DNA from: Rossellomorea marisflavi
Lineage (GTDB): Bacteria; Bacillota; Bacilli; Bacillales; Bacillaceae_B
DNA length: 64,000 nt
Direction of reading: 5' to 3'
Assembly: GCA_003667865.1 (NCBI GenBank)
Contig: CP033051.1
Span: 3,660,001 to 3,724,000, forward strand
The notes under the pieces were generated by a model. The model ran no database searches, was not told the origin of the DNA, and was given only the letters and a program-made list of their open reading frames with translations. A program made the position numbers and the translations under genes. The first letter of the stretch is position 1, and every line of letters begins with the position of its first letter. Positions 1 through 8,649 of the stretch are shown here, piece after piece.

Positions 1-3
1 CTT

Positions 4-88
4 TGGTGGAGGGGGACGGATTCGAACCGCCGAACCCTGAGGGAGCGGATTTACAGTCCGCCGCGTTTAGCCACTTCGCTACCCCTCC
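4..88 (-). tRNA. tRNA-Tyr (GTA)
   Basis: Class II tRNA with a long variable arm. The 7-bp acceptor stem (GGAGGGG/CCCCTCC), a GTA anticodon and the T-arm GGTTCGAAT are visible on the minus strand, and CCA is encoded. It is the last complete tRNA of the array inside the window. Confidence 0.95.
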
Positions 89-113
89 AAAGAAGTGTTG
101 TATAGGAATATTA

Positions 114-206
114 TGGCGGAGGAAGAGGGATTCGAACCCCCGCGGGCTTTGACACCCCTGTCGGTTTTCAAGACCGATCCCTTCAGCCGGACTTGGGTAT
201 TCCTCC
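114..206 (-). tRNA. tRNA-Ser (TGA), copy 1
   Basis: Class II tRNA with a TGA anticodon, acceptor GGAGGAA, long variable arm and encoded CCA. It is almost identical to the second copy at 576-668; I see one base difference, in the variable arm. Confidence 0.95.
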
Positions 207-215
207 GTAATATTA

Positions 216-292
216 TGGCGGTCCGGACGGGACTCGAACCCGCGACCTCCTGCGTGACAGGCAGGCATTCTAACCAACTGAACTACCGGACC
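216..292 (-). tRNA. tRNA-Asp (GTC)
   Basis: Cloverleaf with acceptor GGTCCGG, anticodon GTC in loop TGTCACG, and encoded CCA. It lies 9 bp upstream of Ser copy 1 in transcription order and follows a 136-bp spacer that carries two perfect hairpins. Confidence 0.95.
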
Positions 293-366
293 AGGTATTT
301 TTAACGAAGTTAAAATATCCTTCTTTTAATAAATCATTTATATAAAAGTTAGATTTAACTACGCAT

Positions 367-423
367 TTCCAAGCAAGCTTGGAAGAAATAATAAGGAAAA
401 CTATTTTTCAGCTTAGCTGAAAA
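367..423 (-). repeat. Two hairpins in the fMet-Asp tRNA spacer
   Basis: The spacer between tRNA-fMet and tRNA-Asp holds two perfect inverted repeats, at 367-384 (arms TTCCAAG/CTTGGAA) and 405-423 (arms TTTTCAGCT/AGCTGAAAA). They could be processing signals, weak attenuators or scars of array rearrangement. No U-tract long enough for a clear terminator follows on the minus strand. Confidence 0.6.
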
Positions 424-428
424 TTTTT

Positions 429-505
<77 letters not shown>

Positions 506-575
506 ACGTTTAAATAATTATTACAATCGTAGCCTATGAATCTTGATGAAAATCTGTGATAACATTTATATTTAA

Positions 576-668
576 TGGCGGAGGAAGAGGGATTCGAACC
601 CCCGCGGGCTTTAACACCCCTGTCGGTTTTCAAGACCGATCCCTTCAGCCGGACTTGGGTATTCCTCC
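576..668 (-). tRNA. tRNA-Ser (TGA), copy 2
   Basis: Near-identical duplicate of the Ser(TGA) gene at 114-206, with the same acceptor and anticodon arms and encoded CCA. The presence of two copies in one array suggests an internal duplication or fusion of two arrays. Confidence 0.95.
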
Positions 669-677
669 ATAATAAAG

Positions 678-751
678 TAGCGGCGGAGGGGATCGAACCC
701 CCGACCTCACGGGTATGAACCGTACGCTCTAGCCAGCTGAGCTACACCGCC
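678..751 (-). tRNA. tRNA-Met (CAT), elongator
   Basis: CAT anticodon with a fully paired acceptor stem (GGCGGTG start) and elongator-type D arm. Unlike most of the array it does not encode CCA: the bases after the discriminator A read CTT on the minus strand, so the tail must be added by nucleotidyltransferase. Confidence 0.93.
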
Positions 752-836
752 AAAATATTGAATTCCCCTATTGCTCGCTATACTCGCGAGTTTCGGAAGT
801 TTATTTTACTCGGCTGCGCTTCGTAAAAAAACTAAG

Positions 837-909
837 TGGAGCCTAGCGGGATCGAACCGCTGACCTCCTGCGTGCAAAGCAGGCGCTCTCCCAGCTGAGC
901 TAAGGCCCC
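837..909 (-). tRNA. tRNA-Ala (TGC)
   Basis: Acceptor GGGGCCT, anticodon TGC. No CCA is encoded: CTT follows the discriminator A. An 85-bp spacer with a CTCGC/GCGAG hairpin separates it from tRNA-Met. Confidence 0.94.
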
Positions 910-924
910 ATAAAAATCCAAAGA

Positions 925-1001
925 TGGTCGGGAAGACAGGATTCGAACCTGCGACCCCTTGGTCCCAAACCAAGTGCTCTACCAAGCTGAGCTACTTCCC
1001 G
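925..1001 (-). tRNA. tRNA-Pro (TGG)
   Basis: Acceptor CGGGAAG, anticodon TGG, standard T-arm GGTTCGAAT and encoded CCA. It is 8 bp from tRNA-Arg. Confidence 0.95.
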
Positions 1002-1009
1002 TTCTTACA

Positions 1010-1086
1010 TGGCGCGCCCGAGAGGAGTCGAACCCCTAACCTTTTGATCCGTAGTCAAACGCTCTATCCAATTGAGCTACGGGCGC
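1010..1086 (-). tRNA. tRNA-Arg (ACG)
   Basis: Acceptor GCGCCCG, anticodon ACG in loop CTACGGA, so A34 is expected to be deaminated to inosine by TadA. CCA is encoded. Confidence 0.95.
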
Positions 1087-1121
1087 TTAATTTAGTTAAT
1101 AAAATCTAAAGTAAACTTAAT

Positions 1122-1210
1122 TGGTGCCGAGGACCGGAATCGAACCGGTACGGTAGTCACCTACCGCAGGATTTTAAGTCCTGTGCGTCTGCCAGTTCCG
1201 CCACCCCGGC
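1122..1210 (-). tRNA. tRNA-Leu (TAA)
   Basis: Class II tRNA with a long variable arm, acceptor GCCGGGG, anticodon TAA and encoded CCA. Confidence 0.95.
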
Positions 1211-1220
1211 AAATTATAAC

Positions 1221-1295
1221 TGGAGCGGAAGACGGGATTCGAACCCGCGACCCCCACCTTGGCAAGGTGGTGTTCTACCACTGAACTACTTCCGC
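1221..1295 (-). tRNA. tRNA-Gly (GCC)
   Basis: Acceptor GCGGAAG, anticodon GCC and encoded CCA. A 91-bp spacer with a TTTTC/GAAAA hairpin lies between this gene and tRNA-Leu(TAG). Confidence 0.95.
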
Positions 1296-1386
1296 ATGAT
1301 AAAGTGCTAACATATATGATTCAAATAACTTTTTTCACTTATAAAGAGTTATTATGGTAGGTTATTTTCACTTCGCGAAAAAACCT

Positions 1387-1471
1387 TGGTGCGGGTGAAG
1401 GGAGTCGAACCCCCACGCCTCGCGGCGCCAGATCCTAAGTCTGGTGCGTCTGCCAATTCCGCCACACCCGC
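1387..1471 (-). tRNA. tRNA-Leu (TAG)
   Basis: Class II tRNA with acceptor GCGGGTG, anticodon TAG and encoded CCA. It is the second leucine isoacceptor of the array. Confidence 0.95.
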
Positions 1472-1499
1472 AATGTTCAATTGTAGCACACTAAAAAAG

Positions 1500-1575
<76 letters not shown>

Positions 1576-1596
1576 AAAATTAACATAATTATAAAA

Positions 1597-1672
1597 TGGT
1601 GGAGGATGACGGGATCGAACCGCCGACCCCCTGCTTGTAAGGCAGGTGCTCTCCCAGCTGAGCTAATCCTCC
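1597..1672 (-). tRNA. tRNA-Val (TAC)
   Basis: Acceptor GGAGGAT, anticodon TAC and encoded CCA. Confidence 0.95.
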
Positions 1673-1689
1673 AAATATTAAAAGTAACT

Positions 1690-1764
1690 TGGTGACCCAT
1701 ACGGGATTCGAACCCGTGTTACCGCCGTGAAAGGGCGGTGTCTTAACCGCTTGACCAATGGGCC
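1690..1764 (-). tRNA. tRNA-Glu (TTC)
   Basis: Acceptor GGCCCAT, anticodon TTC and encoded CCA. First gene of the array, 31 bp downstream of the -10 element of the array promoter. Confidence 0.95.
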
Positions 1765-1795
1765 ATTATGTTAGAACGTCTTAGCGACATTTATT

Positions 1796-1824
1796 ACTAT
1801 ATCATACAGCTTCGCGGAAGTCAA
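1796..1824 (-). promoter_or_regulatory. Promoter of the tRNA array
   Basis: On the minus strand TTGACT is followed after exactly 17 bp by TATAGT, a near-consensus vegetative (SigA) promoter. Transcription would start about 25 bp before tRNA-Glu. No rRNA gene lies upstream, so this is a free-standing tRNA operon. Confidence 0.85.
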
Positions 1825-2043
1825 CTTCTATTTTTATTTTTTATCATTTTTCTAATAGAACAAAAACTCAAATTAGAAGAATAGAATACCATTATTACTT
1901 CAGATAAATCAACAAATTTTTTCTCAAACTTCATTTTTCAAAAGACCATTGGAATATAAACTAAAGGTAATCAATATTCTACCTTAAAAAGATATAATAT
2001 GTAGTCTTTTAATAATAGAAAAAGAAAACTTTTAATACTACCT
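1825..2043. other. AT-rich spacer without a recognised gene
   Basis: This stretch separates the tRNA promoter from the terminator of the DUF3888 gene. It is very AT-rich and I see no credible reading frame with a ribosome binding site, and no structured element. Confidence 0.6.
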
Positions 2044-2070
2044 AAAAAACACACCTTATTGATGTGTTTT
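2044..2070 (-). terminator. Terminator of the DUF3888 gene
   Basis: The stem AAAACACA/TGTGTTTT with a 9-nt loop is followed by a run of U on the minus strand. It begins at the stop codon of the gene at 2070-2513. Confidence 0.85.
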
Positions 2071-2513
2071 CACCCTGTTATTTTTATATCATTCCAATGC
2101 TTAGGTAAGTCGTGCGTTTCTATATGCTCATATTGGATGAGTTTTATCTTATTATTAATTGTTGGAGATACTTGAAAAATTAGCTGATCCTTACCAACTG
2201 ATATATGAGGACCTACCACAGGGTTTACAATTATTGCTATAGAAAAATGAAAACCTCTAAAACCATTCACTCTTTCTACCTCAGTTACTTCTATTTGGTA
2301 AGGATACACTACCGGAGTTTCTGTAAGTTTCCCACTATAATATTCAGCTACTGCTTTATCAATTTCTGGACTTAGTAAGACCATAATCATGTCTTGATAT
2401 TGGAGCAGTCTAGAATCTATTTGGTCATCTATTGTTATATTCTCAGCGTGGGTGTTTAATGGATATAAACTAAATATAAAGATTATACAAAGCAACAGGA
2501 GTGTTTTCTTCAT
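2070..2513 (-). CDS. Secreted DUF3888-family protein
   Basis: This 147-residue protein begins with a cleavable signal peptide (MKKT, hydrophobic core, likely cleavage after THA near residue 23), so it is exported. The mature part carries the pattern typical of DUF3888 proteins of Bacillus: a helix with LLSPEIDKAV followed by a YPYQIEV strand and a hydrophobic C-terminal strand pair. No catalytic motif is visible and the function of the family is unknown to me. The start ATG follows a GAAAGGTG ribosome binding site. The gene is monocistronic with its own terminator. Confidence 0.8.
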   Translation of the reverse strand: MKKTLLLLCIIFIFSLYPLNTHAENITIDDQIDSRLLQYQDMIMVLLSPEIDKAVAEYYSGKLTETPVVYPYQIEVTEVERVNGFRGFHFSIAIIVNPVVGPHISVGKDQLIFQVSPTINNKIKLIQYEHIETHDLPKHWNDIKITG

Positions 2514-2628
2514 AAATTACACACCTTTCAATCAAGTATCACCTTTATGTTGCCTAAAAGAACCTATTCTCATGTATAAAATATAGAACAAAAAAATGTA
2601 TCTAAAGACGAGACATCTATATATGATT

Positions 2629-2830
2629 TTAAAGTTTAAATTCCCCAATAGAATTGGTTAATTCTATTGCCATTAATGATATTTGTTCCGAAACTGTAGT
2701 TACACCCTCCATCGTAGAAGTTGTTTCTTCAAACGATAACATCGCTTCTTCTGCGGTTGCTTCAGATACTTCAATGAGTTTTTTTAGTAATCAATAACTT
2801 TATTAATGGAATTAGATTCCGTTACTTCAA
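2629..2830 (-). pseudogene. Eroded C-terminus of a methyl-accepting chemotaxis protein
   Basis: The minus strand encodes the tail ATAEEAMLSFEETTSTMEG ... AIELTNSIGEFKL, which matches the distal signalling helix of chemoreceptors (alternating Ala/Glu/Ser/Thr heptads ending in a GxF-K/R motif). Upstream the frame is lost near 2795, where SINKVID and the tail lie in different frames, and no start codon, HAMP or membrane segment remains. It sits directly downstream of the STAS gene, so the two may once have been adjacent in a signalling locus. I read it as a decayed receptor fragment. Confidence 0.7.
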
Positions 2831-2936
2831 TTAAAATTTATTTTTTCTAGAACGTCTTCTTCCTGCTGTATTTCATTTTTCCACCTCATTAATCAATTCA
2901 ACTGAAGTATAAAACTAGTAGTTTGCTGTACTATTC

Positions 2937-3230
2937 CTAAAAAATCAAATCTAATTTCGTTAATTCGAATAATTCTTTAACAGTTCCTTCCACGTTAGAA
3001 ACTTTAATCCTTCCACCTAGTTTAATAGCCTTCTTTTGAAGTCCAACTAGAACACCAAGTCCAGAACTATCAATGTATTGAAGTGAACTCATTTCAATAC
3101 AATATACGCGATAACCTTGTTCGAAATAGTCCAGAATGATTGATTTCAAATGCATTGATTCTTTAAGGTGCATCCTACCGTCTAACGAGACATGGACAAT
3201 GTCTTTATCAATATCAATTTTGACCTTCAT
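2937..3230 (-). CDS. STAS-domain anti-sigma factor antagonist
   Basis: This 97-residue protein is a single STAS domain of the SpoIIAA/RsbV type. The motif YIDSSGLGV places the expected phosphorylatable serine at residue 55, the first Ser after Asp54, as in SpoIIAA. I chose ATG at 3230 because AGGTGGGAG lies 8 nt upstream; the in-frame GTG at 3245 would sit inside that binding site. The gene begins one base after the stop codon of the large sensor upstream, so the two are almost certainly translationally coupled. The likely role is the switch protein acted on by the kinase and phosphatase domains of that partner. Confidence 0.88.
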   Translation of the reverse strand: MKVKIDIDKDIVHVSLDGRMHLKESMHLKSIILDYFEQGYRVYCIEMSSLQYIDSSGLGVLVGLQKKAIKLGGRIKVSNVEGTVKELFELTKLDLIF

Positions 3231-3231
3231 T

Positions 3232-5925
3232 TTAAATACTCCCACCTAGTTTTTTCATTAATGTAAGCTGATTTCCTTTGGTGTTATATTTAACCTTGTC
3301 CAGCAACTTCTTCATTAAGTAGATACCTTTTCCGCTTTCTGACCATACTGAGTCTTCCAAGGTGTGTTGTTCATTTATTTTAATACCATTTACAATTTCA
3401 GAAGCTTGGAAACCAGGTCCATCATCAATGATAACAATTCTTAAATATTCATAGTCTTGATAGACTTTTACATTTACACTAGTAGCAACTTTTATTGCAT
3501 TTGTTAATCCTTCTTGAATCGCAATTTCGACCAATAGTGAACCTTCTTCTAAAGAGTTATACAGGACTTTCTTGACATTTGCATTTAATTGGTTAAGCTT
3601 CTCTAAATTCTTTGTATCTACTGTTTCATCTAGTAACAATACATCTTTGGCCTTTAAAGTAATACACAATGCTGTTGCATCATCAAACACATCATTACTT
3701 TCTGAGATATGACAAATATATGAATAAAAATCATTATGGTCTTCTTTGAACAATTCTAGGTAATTTCTAGGCAGGATATCTGTAATACCATCTGTGATGA
3801 AATGTAATTGGTCTCTACTCTCTAAGTCAATCGTATACGTATCATAGGTTGCTTCATCAAACATCCCGATAAGAAATGCAGGGTGCCGATACTTTTTTGT
3901 TACAGCATTACGTTCTAGAAAAAATTCATTAATACCACATGGGACGTAATGTAATTGCTGATTTATTGTATTTAGCTCAAAGTAAAAAGCAGCTACAAAT
4001 GTTTCTTCTGTTAGATACTTCATCATTTCTTTATTGATAAAATCCACTTTTTGCTCAAGAGGTAGATTTTTTTTGGAGATGTCCTGGAATAACACTCGCA
4101 TAGCAGATGTTTGAAGTGCGGTAGCCACTCCATGCCCCATTGCATCATACAGGATACCTACTAACTTTTTCTCATCCTCAATCCATGTATAATCAAAGAA
4201 GTCACCACTAACGTATTGGCTTGGTTTATAAACCGATTGTATTTTAATAAAATCATTATCAATCTTTTGTGGTAATAGGTTTGATTGAATAGAGCCCGCA
4301 ATTTTCACATCTTTGTGAATTTCTTCCTTTTCTGATAGATCACGTAATATACATACATAGTGTGTTATAACCCCGTTATTATCTACTATAGAATCAACTC
4401 GTAACCATAAAGACTTTAATTCACCTGAAGAAAGATTTAAGTTTACTGAGCCTTCCCAAGGTTGATCTAGCTTTATGCTTCTTACAATATCGTTATGGAT
4501 ATCATCAATGTTATGCTTACTTAATAATACGAGAGCATTTTTAGAAATGATGTTCTCTACTTTAATTCCAGTAACCTTCTGTAAAGATTGATTAATCGTA
4601 ATGATGTTAAAATGTTGATCTAAGATAAATGCACCTTCACGCATATTTTCAAATAACTTGGAGGTGATTTTCAATTGTGATTCTGCTTCTTTTAGTCTTG
4701 TTATATCTTTAGAAATACCATAGATTCCTTGAAGCTTTCCGTTGATTACTAGTGGCATTCCTTTTAAGCTTAAATCTAAAATATCTCCTTGCTTTGTATA
4801 AATTTGAATCTCTAGCTCTACTTTTTCTAAATCATAAACAATTTTATTAAACGCTTGCTTCCCCGCAATTAAATACTCATCTACTATTAATTCTACAAAG
4901 GTCATAGAAAGTAATTCTTCAGACGTATAGCCTGTTAGTACTGAGCAGGCTTCATTTACTTCAATAAATTTCCCTTGTAAATTGACAATATAAACCGGAT
5001 CATTGTTACTGTGAAACAATGCTTTATAGCGCATTTTTCTTAGAGCAAAGTCTAGCTCTTGTTTTTTCTTTTCACTAATATCTGATTGAAGCCCTACAAG
5101 ATGTGTTACGTTCCCTTTTTGGTCAACTATTGGGTCAACTGTTAGTTCATTCCAAAATGTTGTTCCATCTTTTTTATAATTGATGATCTCTTCTGTTATC
5201 CCGAAACCAGATTGTACTGCATTTTGAATTCTTTCAAGTGAATCTTTATTTGTTTCTTCTCCAAATAGAAAATGACAATTATCCCCAACGACCTCTTCCT
5301 TAGAATAACCCGTAATTTCTGCAAAAGCTTGATTTACAAATACAACAGGATTATCAGGTTGAGTTTGATCAGTAATCATTAGACCTGTTGATGTTTTGTC
5401 AATTGCTTTTGAGAGTATATGATTTTCTTTAAGCTTGTCCCTAAGTTCAATTTCGGACATGACAATGGTTGCGTAGTCTTCAAGCATGCTCAACTGTTCG
5501 CTTGAAAAGTCTCTAACTTCGGTATCAATAATACATAAAGTCCCTATAGTCAAGTTATTCTCTGTTTTCAATGGTGCCCCAGCATAGAATCTAATTCCAA
5601 GTTCACCCGTTACAAGTGGATTATTTTGAAATCTCTCATCCTTAGTTGCATCTCTAATAATTATGGACTCTTCATTTTGAACAACATAGTGACAAAATGC
5701 TACTTCACGACTTGTTTCAGTTAACTCTTGAATCCCAACACATGACTTAAACCATTGTCTTTCTTTATCTATTAGAGAAATAATACAAATAGGAACATTA
5801 AATGCCTTACTTGCTATCCTTGTTATTCGATCAAAAGCCTCTTCTTTTGCTGTGTCTAAAATATTTAATGAATACAATTCTTCTAACCTTTGTTTTTCAT
5901 TTTTATTAAGAACGTGTCTAGTCAT
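3232..5925 (-). CDS. GAF-PAS-PAS-PAS-SpoIIE phosphatase-HATPase sensor protein
   Basis: This 897-residue, apparently soluble protein combines an N-terminal GAF domain (about 20-165), three PAS domains (about 175-535), a PP2C/SpoIIE-type phosphatase (about 545-760) and a C-terminal RsbW-like GHKL ATPase (about 775-895). The phosphatase keeps metal-binding acidic motifs SGDFFD, YDAMGHG and FITDG. The kinase keeps an N-box-like EGLTNAIK, G1-like DDGPGF and GKGIYLMK. Fusing the phosphatase and the opposing anti-sigma-type kinase in one chain, next to a STAS protein, makes a self-contained partner switch responding to a small ligand or redox signal. No sigma factor gene is adjacent, so the output is not clear. 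Ribosome binding site AAGGGAG. Confidence 0.88.
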   Translation of the reverse strand: MTRHVLNKNEKQRLEELYSLNILDTAKEEAFDRITRIASKAFNVPICIISLIDKERQWFKSCVGIQELTETSREVAFCHYVVQNEESIIIRDATKDERFQNNPLVTGELGIRFYAGAPLKTENNLTIGTLCIIDTEVRDFSSEQLSMLEDYATIVMSEIELRDKLKENHILSKAIDKTSTGLMITDQTQPDNPVVFVNQAFAEITGYSKEEVVGDNCHFLFGEETNKDSLERIQNAVQSGFGITEEIINYKKDGTTFWNELTVDPIVDQKGNVTHLVGLQSDISEKKKQELDFALRKMRYKALFHSNNDPVYIVNLQGKFIEVNEACSVLTGYTSEELLSMTFVELIVDEYLIAGKQAFNKIVYDLEKVELEIQIYTKQGDILDLSLKGMPLVINGKLQGIYGISKDITRLKEAESQLKITSKLFENMREGAFILDQHFNIITINQSLQKVTGIKVENIISKNALVLLSKHNIDDIHNDIVRSIKLDQPWEGSVNLNLSSGELKSLWLRVDSIVDNNGVITHYVCILRDLSEKEEIHKDVKIAGSIQSNLLPQKIDNDFIKIQSVYKPSQYVSGDFFDYTWIEDEKKLVGILYDAMGHGVATALQTSAMRVLFQDISKKNLPLEQKVDFINKEMMKYLTEETFVAAFYFELNTINQQLHYVPCGINEFFLERNAVTKKYRHPAFLIGMFDEATYDTYTIDLESRDQLHFITDGITDILPRNYLELFKEDHNDFYSYICHISESNDVFDDATALCITLKAKDVLLLDETVDTKNLEKLNQLNANVKKVLYNSLEEGSLLVEIAIQEGLTNAIKVATSVNVKVYQDYEYLRIVIIDDGPGFQASEIVNGIKINEQHTLEDSVWSESGKGIYLMKKLLDKVKYNTKGNQLTLMKKLGGSI

Positions 5926-6074
5926 TTAGACACTCCCTTCATATTCTATAGAGGACAAACCACTCTAATTACCATTAAAAAACCTAGTTTGTAGATATAT
6001 TTTACTACTAATAGAATACCCTCTTGATAATACCTTTTCATATAGGAATACCTTCCCTAAATTCCATAAAAAAG

Positions 6075-6117
6075 AAAAATACTACCTAAACGTATGAACG
6101 CTTTAGGTAGTATTTTT
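6075..6117. terminator. Bidirectional terminator
   Basis: A 16-bp perfect stem (AAAAATACTACCTAAA and its complement) with an 11-nt loop and A/T runs on both sides. It closes the YjfB gene on the minus strand. Confidence 0.85.
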
Positions 6118-6120
6118 CAA

Positions 6121-6294
6121 CTAGGCTTTTATATCAATAGATTTTCCTAGATTCGGGTGTGGAGCTTCCATCATTTTTAATAATTGTGACTGATTCTGCT
6201 GGGCGTTTTCCATGACTTTCTTTGAGAGTGCAATCCCAACACTTTGACTCAATGTTGCTTGATTTAATGAAATAGATAAAGCAGCAATATCCAA
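6121..6294 (-). CDS. yjfB: YjfB family putative motility protein
   Basis: This 57-residue protein matches the small YjfB family: LDIAALSISLNQATLSQSVG at the N-terminus, a central helix rich in Gln and Lys, and a C-terminal PHPNLGKSIDI. The family is called motility-associated because its genes accompany flagellar regulons, but its function is not established. I prefer the TTG at 6294, which has AGGGGGTGA at ideal distance, over the GTG at 6303 that overlaps that site. A strong terminator follows at once, so the gene is a single unit. Confidence 0.8.
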   Translation of the reverse strand: MDIAALSISLNQATLSQSVGIALSKKVMENAQQNQSQLLKMMEAPHPNLGKSIDIKA

Positions 6295-6509
6295 GCTTAT
6301 CACCCCCTCGTCCTTCCTATCGGTAAAAAAAGCAGAAGGTTAATAGAAATGTGCTAGTTCAGCATCATTTGCTACAGGAGTATCTTCTGTTTCCCTATTT
6401 CAAAAAAGCATAATTTATTAAAATCTTTTAGAACGAACAGTACAAAGTCTTCCTGATACCTTATAGTTCTAAACTCCTATTTTAAATAAACGGTTATCAC
6501 ATTCCTAGA

Positions 6510-6944
6510 TTATATGTAAGCTATGACAAAGGATCCTCCCCAACATATGAGTAAAAATATGAGACTTGCTAGAAAATAAGGATCTTGCTTCGTTACAAAT
6601 TCAACCTCAAATTCATGATTATATTGATTGTTAGATACAAATTTAGCTACCAATCCAGCTTGATTAATACTAGCCCTTCTACTGAAAGTAGTGATCCAGC
6701 CAAGACCAAAATAGCATAAAGATGTAATAAAAGAAGTATCCATTACACTCCAATCACCTACTAAACTAATACAAATGGTTGATAAATACATAAGCACGAC
6801 AAGGGTGAAAACCATAAATATTTGGAGGGATTTTCGAGAAAATCTTTTTTCTAGTAAACTCAGTATTTTGTTTAACGAAATTGCAAATAAAACAGCAACT
6901 GCCAGAATAATTACTGTAAAGATAATTCTATAATAGAAAATCAT
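6510..6944 (-). CDS. Hypothetical membrane protein, about four helices
   Basis: This 144-residue protein has hydrophobic segments at about 6-25, 42-64, 70-88 and 124-143, with a basic KRFSRKS loop after the first. I do not recognise a family. The start ATG follows AAAAGGAG at 13 nt, somewhat long. It is monocistronic and divergent from the DUF2161 gene. A membrane location is all that can be inferred. Confidence 0.65.
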   Translation of the reverse strand: MIFYYRIIFTVIILAVAVLFAISLNKILSLLEKRFSRKSLQIFMVFTLVVLMYLSTICISLVGDWSVMDTSFITSLCYFGLGWITTFSRRASINQAGLVAKFVSNNQYNHEFEVEFVTKQDPYFLASLIFLLICWGGSFVIAYI

Positions 6945-7124
6945 TCAGTACATCATCTCCTTTTCTAAACATTTACGTAAGAATGGAGAGCAGAGTTTCA
7001 AAATATTGTCATTTATTATCATTTTCTACAACTCGTTTATTTCAATGAATTTCCCGCTTTATTAGAAGAAAAATGACTAGTAGTCTATGATATACTACAT
7101 GAAGAATGGAGTGAAAAATTCCAA

Positions 7125-7868
7125 ATGAACAAAAAAGATAAACTATATGAAAGTGACTTATATGAACCAATTCGTAAGTATTTTTCAAAGCTTGGTTATG
7201 CAGTATATGGTGAAGTTAAAAATTGTGATGTTACTGCTATTAAAGAAGACGAACTTATTATAATAGAACTCAAAAAAAACTTAACTGTTGACTTATTAGT
7301 TCAAGCTGCTAACCGGAAACGAATGACAGAGCTAGTATATATAGCAATTCCAAAACCGAAATATAATCTTCGATCAAAGAAGTGGCGAGATATCTGTCAT
7401 TTGATTAGACGATTAGAAATTGGGTTAATCCTTATTTCCCTCCAAAAAACTAGAACAAATGTAGAAATTGCATTAAGTCCAGCTCCATTTGACTCCTTAA
7501 AAACGTTGAAATTAAATAAAAAGAAAAGGGAGCAAATTATTAGAGAAGTAGAAGGTCGTAATGGGGACTACAATGTTGGTGGTTCTAATAAAACAAAAAT
7601 TATGACTGCCTATAAAGAGAGTTGTATTCAGATAGCTTTTTTACTAGGTAAACTCGGAGAATTATCACCTAAAGAATTAAGATCAATGGGGACGGGTGAC
7701 AAAACGGCTTCCATTTTAAATAAGAACTACTATGGATGGTTTTCTAAGGTACGTCACGGAGTTTATACACTGAATGAAAAGGGGAAACAAGATATTCAAA
7801 ACTTTCAAGAACAAGTTGATTTTTTCGCCAAAATACATGATGGCACCAATGAAAATCAAGGAAAATAA
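7125..7868 (+). CDS. DUF2161 family PD-(D/E)XK-type nuclease-like protein
   Basis: This 247-residue protein has an N-terminal restriction-endonuclease-like fold signature: Asp35 followed by the strand LIIIELKK with Glu48 and Lys50, the D...ExK pattern of PD-(D/E)XK phosphodiesterases. The DUF2161 family to which I assign it is predicted to cut or bind nucleic acid, but no substrate is known to me. The basic C-terminal half (about 125-245) contains a helical region ending in a hairpin with GVYTLNEKG that resembles a winged-helix domain. Ribosome binding site TGGAGTG. No methyltransferase or helicase is nearby, so a restriction role is not supported. Confidence 0.75.
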   Translation: MNKKDKLYESDLYEPIRKYFSKLGYAVYGEVKNCDVTAIKEDELIIIELKKNLTVDLLVQAANRKRMTELVYIAIPKPKYNLRSKKWRDICHLIRRLEIGLILISLQKTRTNVEIALSPAPFDSLKTLKLNKKKREQIIREVEGRNGDYNVGGSNKTKIMTAYKESCIQIAFLLGKLGELSPKELRSMGTGDKTASILNKNYYGWFSKVRHGVYTLNEKGKQDIQNFQEQVDFFAKIHDGTNENQGK

Positions 7869-8070
7869 AGCTCATTACACTACAATAATAGAAATGTATC
7901 TATAATGACCTGTCGAGGATTAAAAGGTCTAGAGCTTAGGTGTACTACGGTATTATTTATACAACGTTGAATTTAAGCGTCGATTAACAACCCGTGAAAA
8001 CATTAAAGCCCTAAACACATAAAACGAAATAAAAATGATGATTAATGTCAGTATACGTGTAGAACATATA

Positions 8071-8099
8071 AGGACTAAGGTTATAGTTCCCTTAGTCCT
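8071..8099. terminator. Inverted repeat after signal peptidase gene
   Basis: A 10-bp perfect stem (AGGACTAAGG/CCTTAGTCCT) lies just past the stop of the signal peptidase gene. The U-tract is weak on both strands, so the terminator call is tentative. Confidence 0.5.
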
Positions 8100-8109
8100 A
8101 CTTTTATCG

Positions 8110-8649
8110 CTATTTAACTTTTCTGAATTCATTAAATGGATAGATGACAAGTTCACTAGTACCAATAATACTCTCTTTAGGTATAAATCCAAGACCATTT
8201 CGACTGTCCATACTTCTGAGTCGATTATCCCCCATTACAAAATAATTATCTTCTGGAACTTCAAGTGGACCAAAGTCTCCTGTTAATTTAATCCCTTTTT
8301 CATGGGCATTTTCTTTAAATGGATATAAATAAGGCTCTTCAACAACTTTACCATTTATGTAGAGAGTATCATCCTTCACCTCAATAACATCACCTGGAAA
8401 GCCAATAACACGCTTCACATATAGGTTATCTAGCTCAATAATCACAACATCCCCTCGATTAAAATGATCCGTTATCGATGTCGTCTTATTAACAATAACT
8501 TTCTCATGATTATGTAATGTTGGTTCCATTGATGCACCTTCGACTTCATAGGGAGAAAGAACAAAACTTCTAACGATAAGTACAATAACCCCAACTATAA
8601 CAAAGGATTTTATCCAGCTTACTACCTCTTTGTGCGTACTAGTCTTCAA
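8110..8649 (-). CDS. lepB: Signal peptidase I
   Basis: This 179-residue protein cleaves signal peptides from secreted proteins at the outer face of the membrane. One N-terminal membrane helix (about 13-31) is followed by box B with the nucleophile Ser40 (EGASMEPTL), box D with the general base Lys79 (YVKRVIGFPGD) and box E (MGDNR...SMDSR). Size and architecture match the SipS/SipT class of Bacillus. Translation starts at TTG 8649, with AAGGAGG 8 nt upstream. It is a single gene with its own probable terminator. Confidence 0.95.
   Translation of the reverse strand: MKTSTHKEVVSWIKSFVIVGVIVLIVRSFVLSPYEVEGASMEPTLHNHEKVIVNKTTSITDHFNRGDVVIIELDNLYVKRVIGFPGDVIEVKDDTLYINGKVVEEPYLYPFKENAHEKGIKLTGDFGPLEVPEDNYFVMGDNRLRSMDSRNGLGFIPKESIIGTSELVIYPFNEFRKVK

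Noticed and set aside
6360..6440. Minus-strand phrase ending ELAHFY with a stop, resembling a protein C-terminus
   Set aside because: A stop codon lies a few residues upstream and there is no start or binding site, so it is too short to call even as a relic.
7953..8068. Hydrophobic minus-strand frame past the signal peptidase stop
   Set aside because: No start codon outside the signal peptidase gene; probably AT-rich DNA that reads as hydrophobic.
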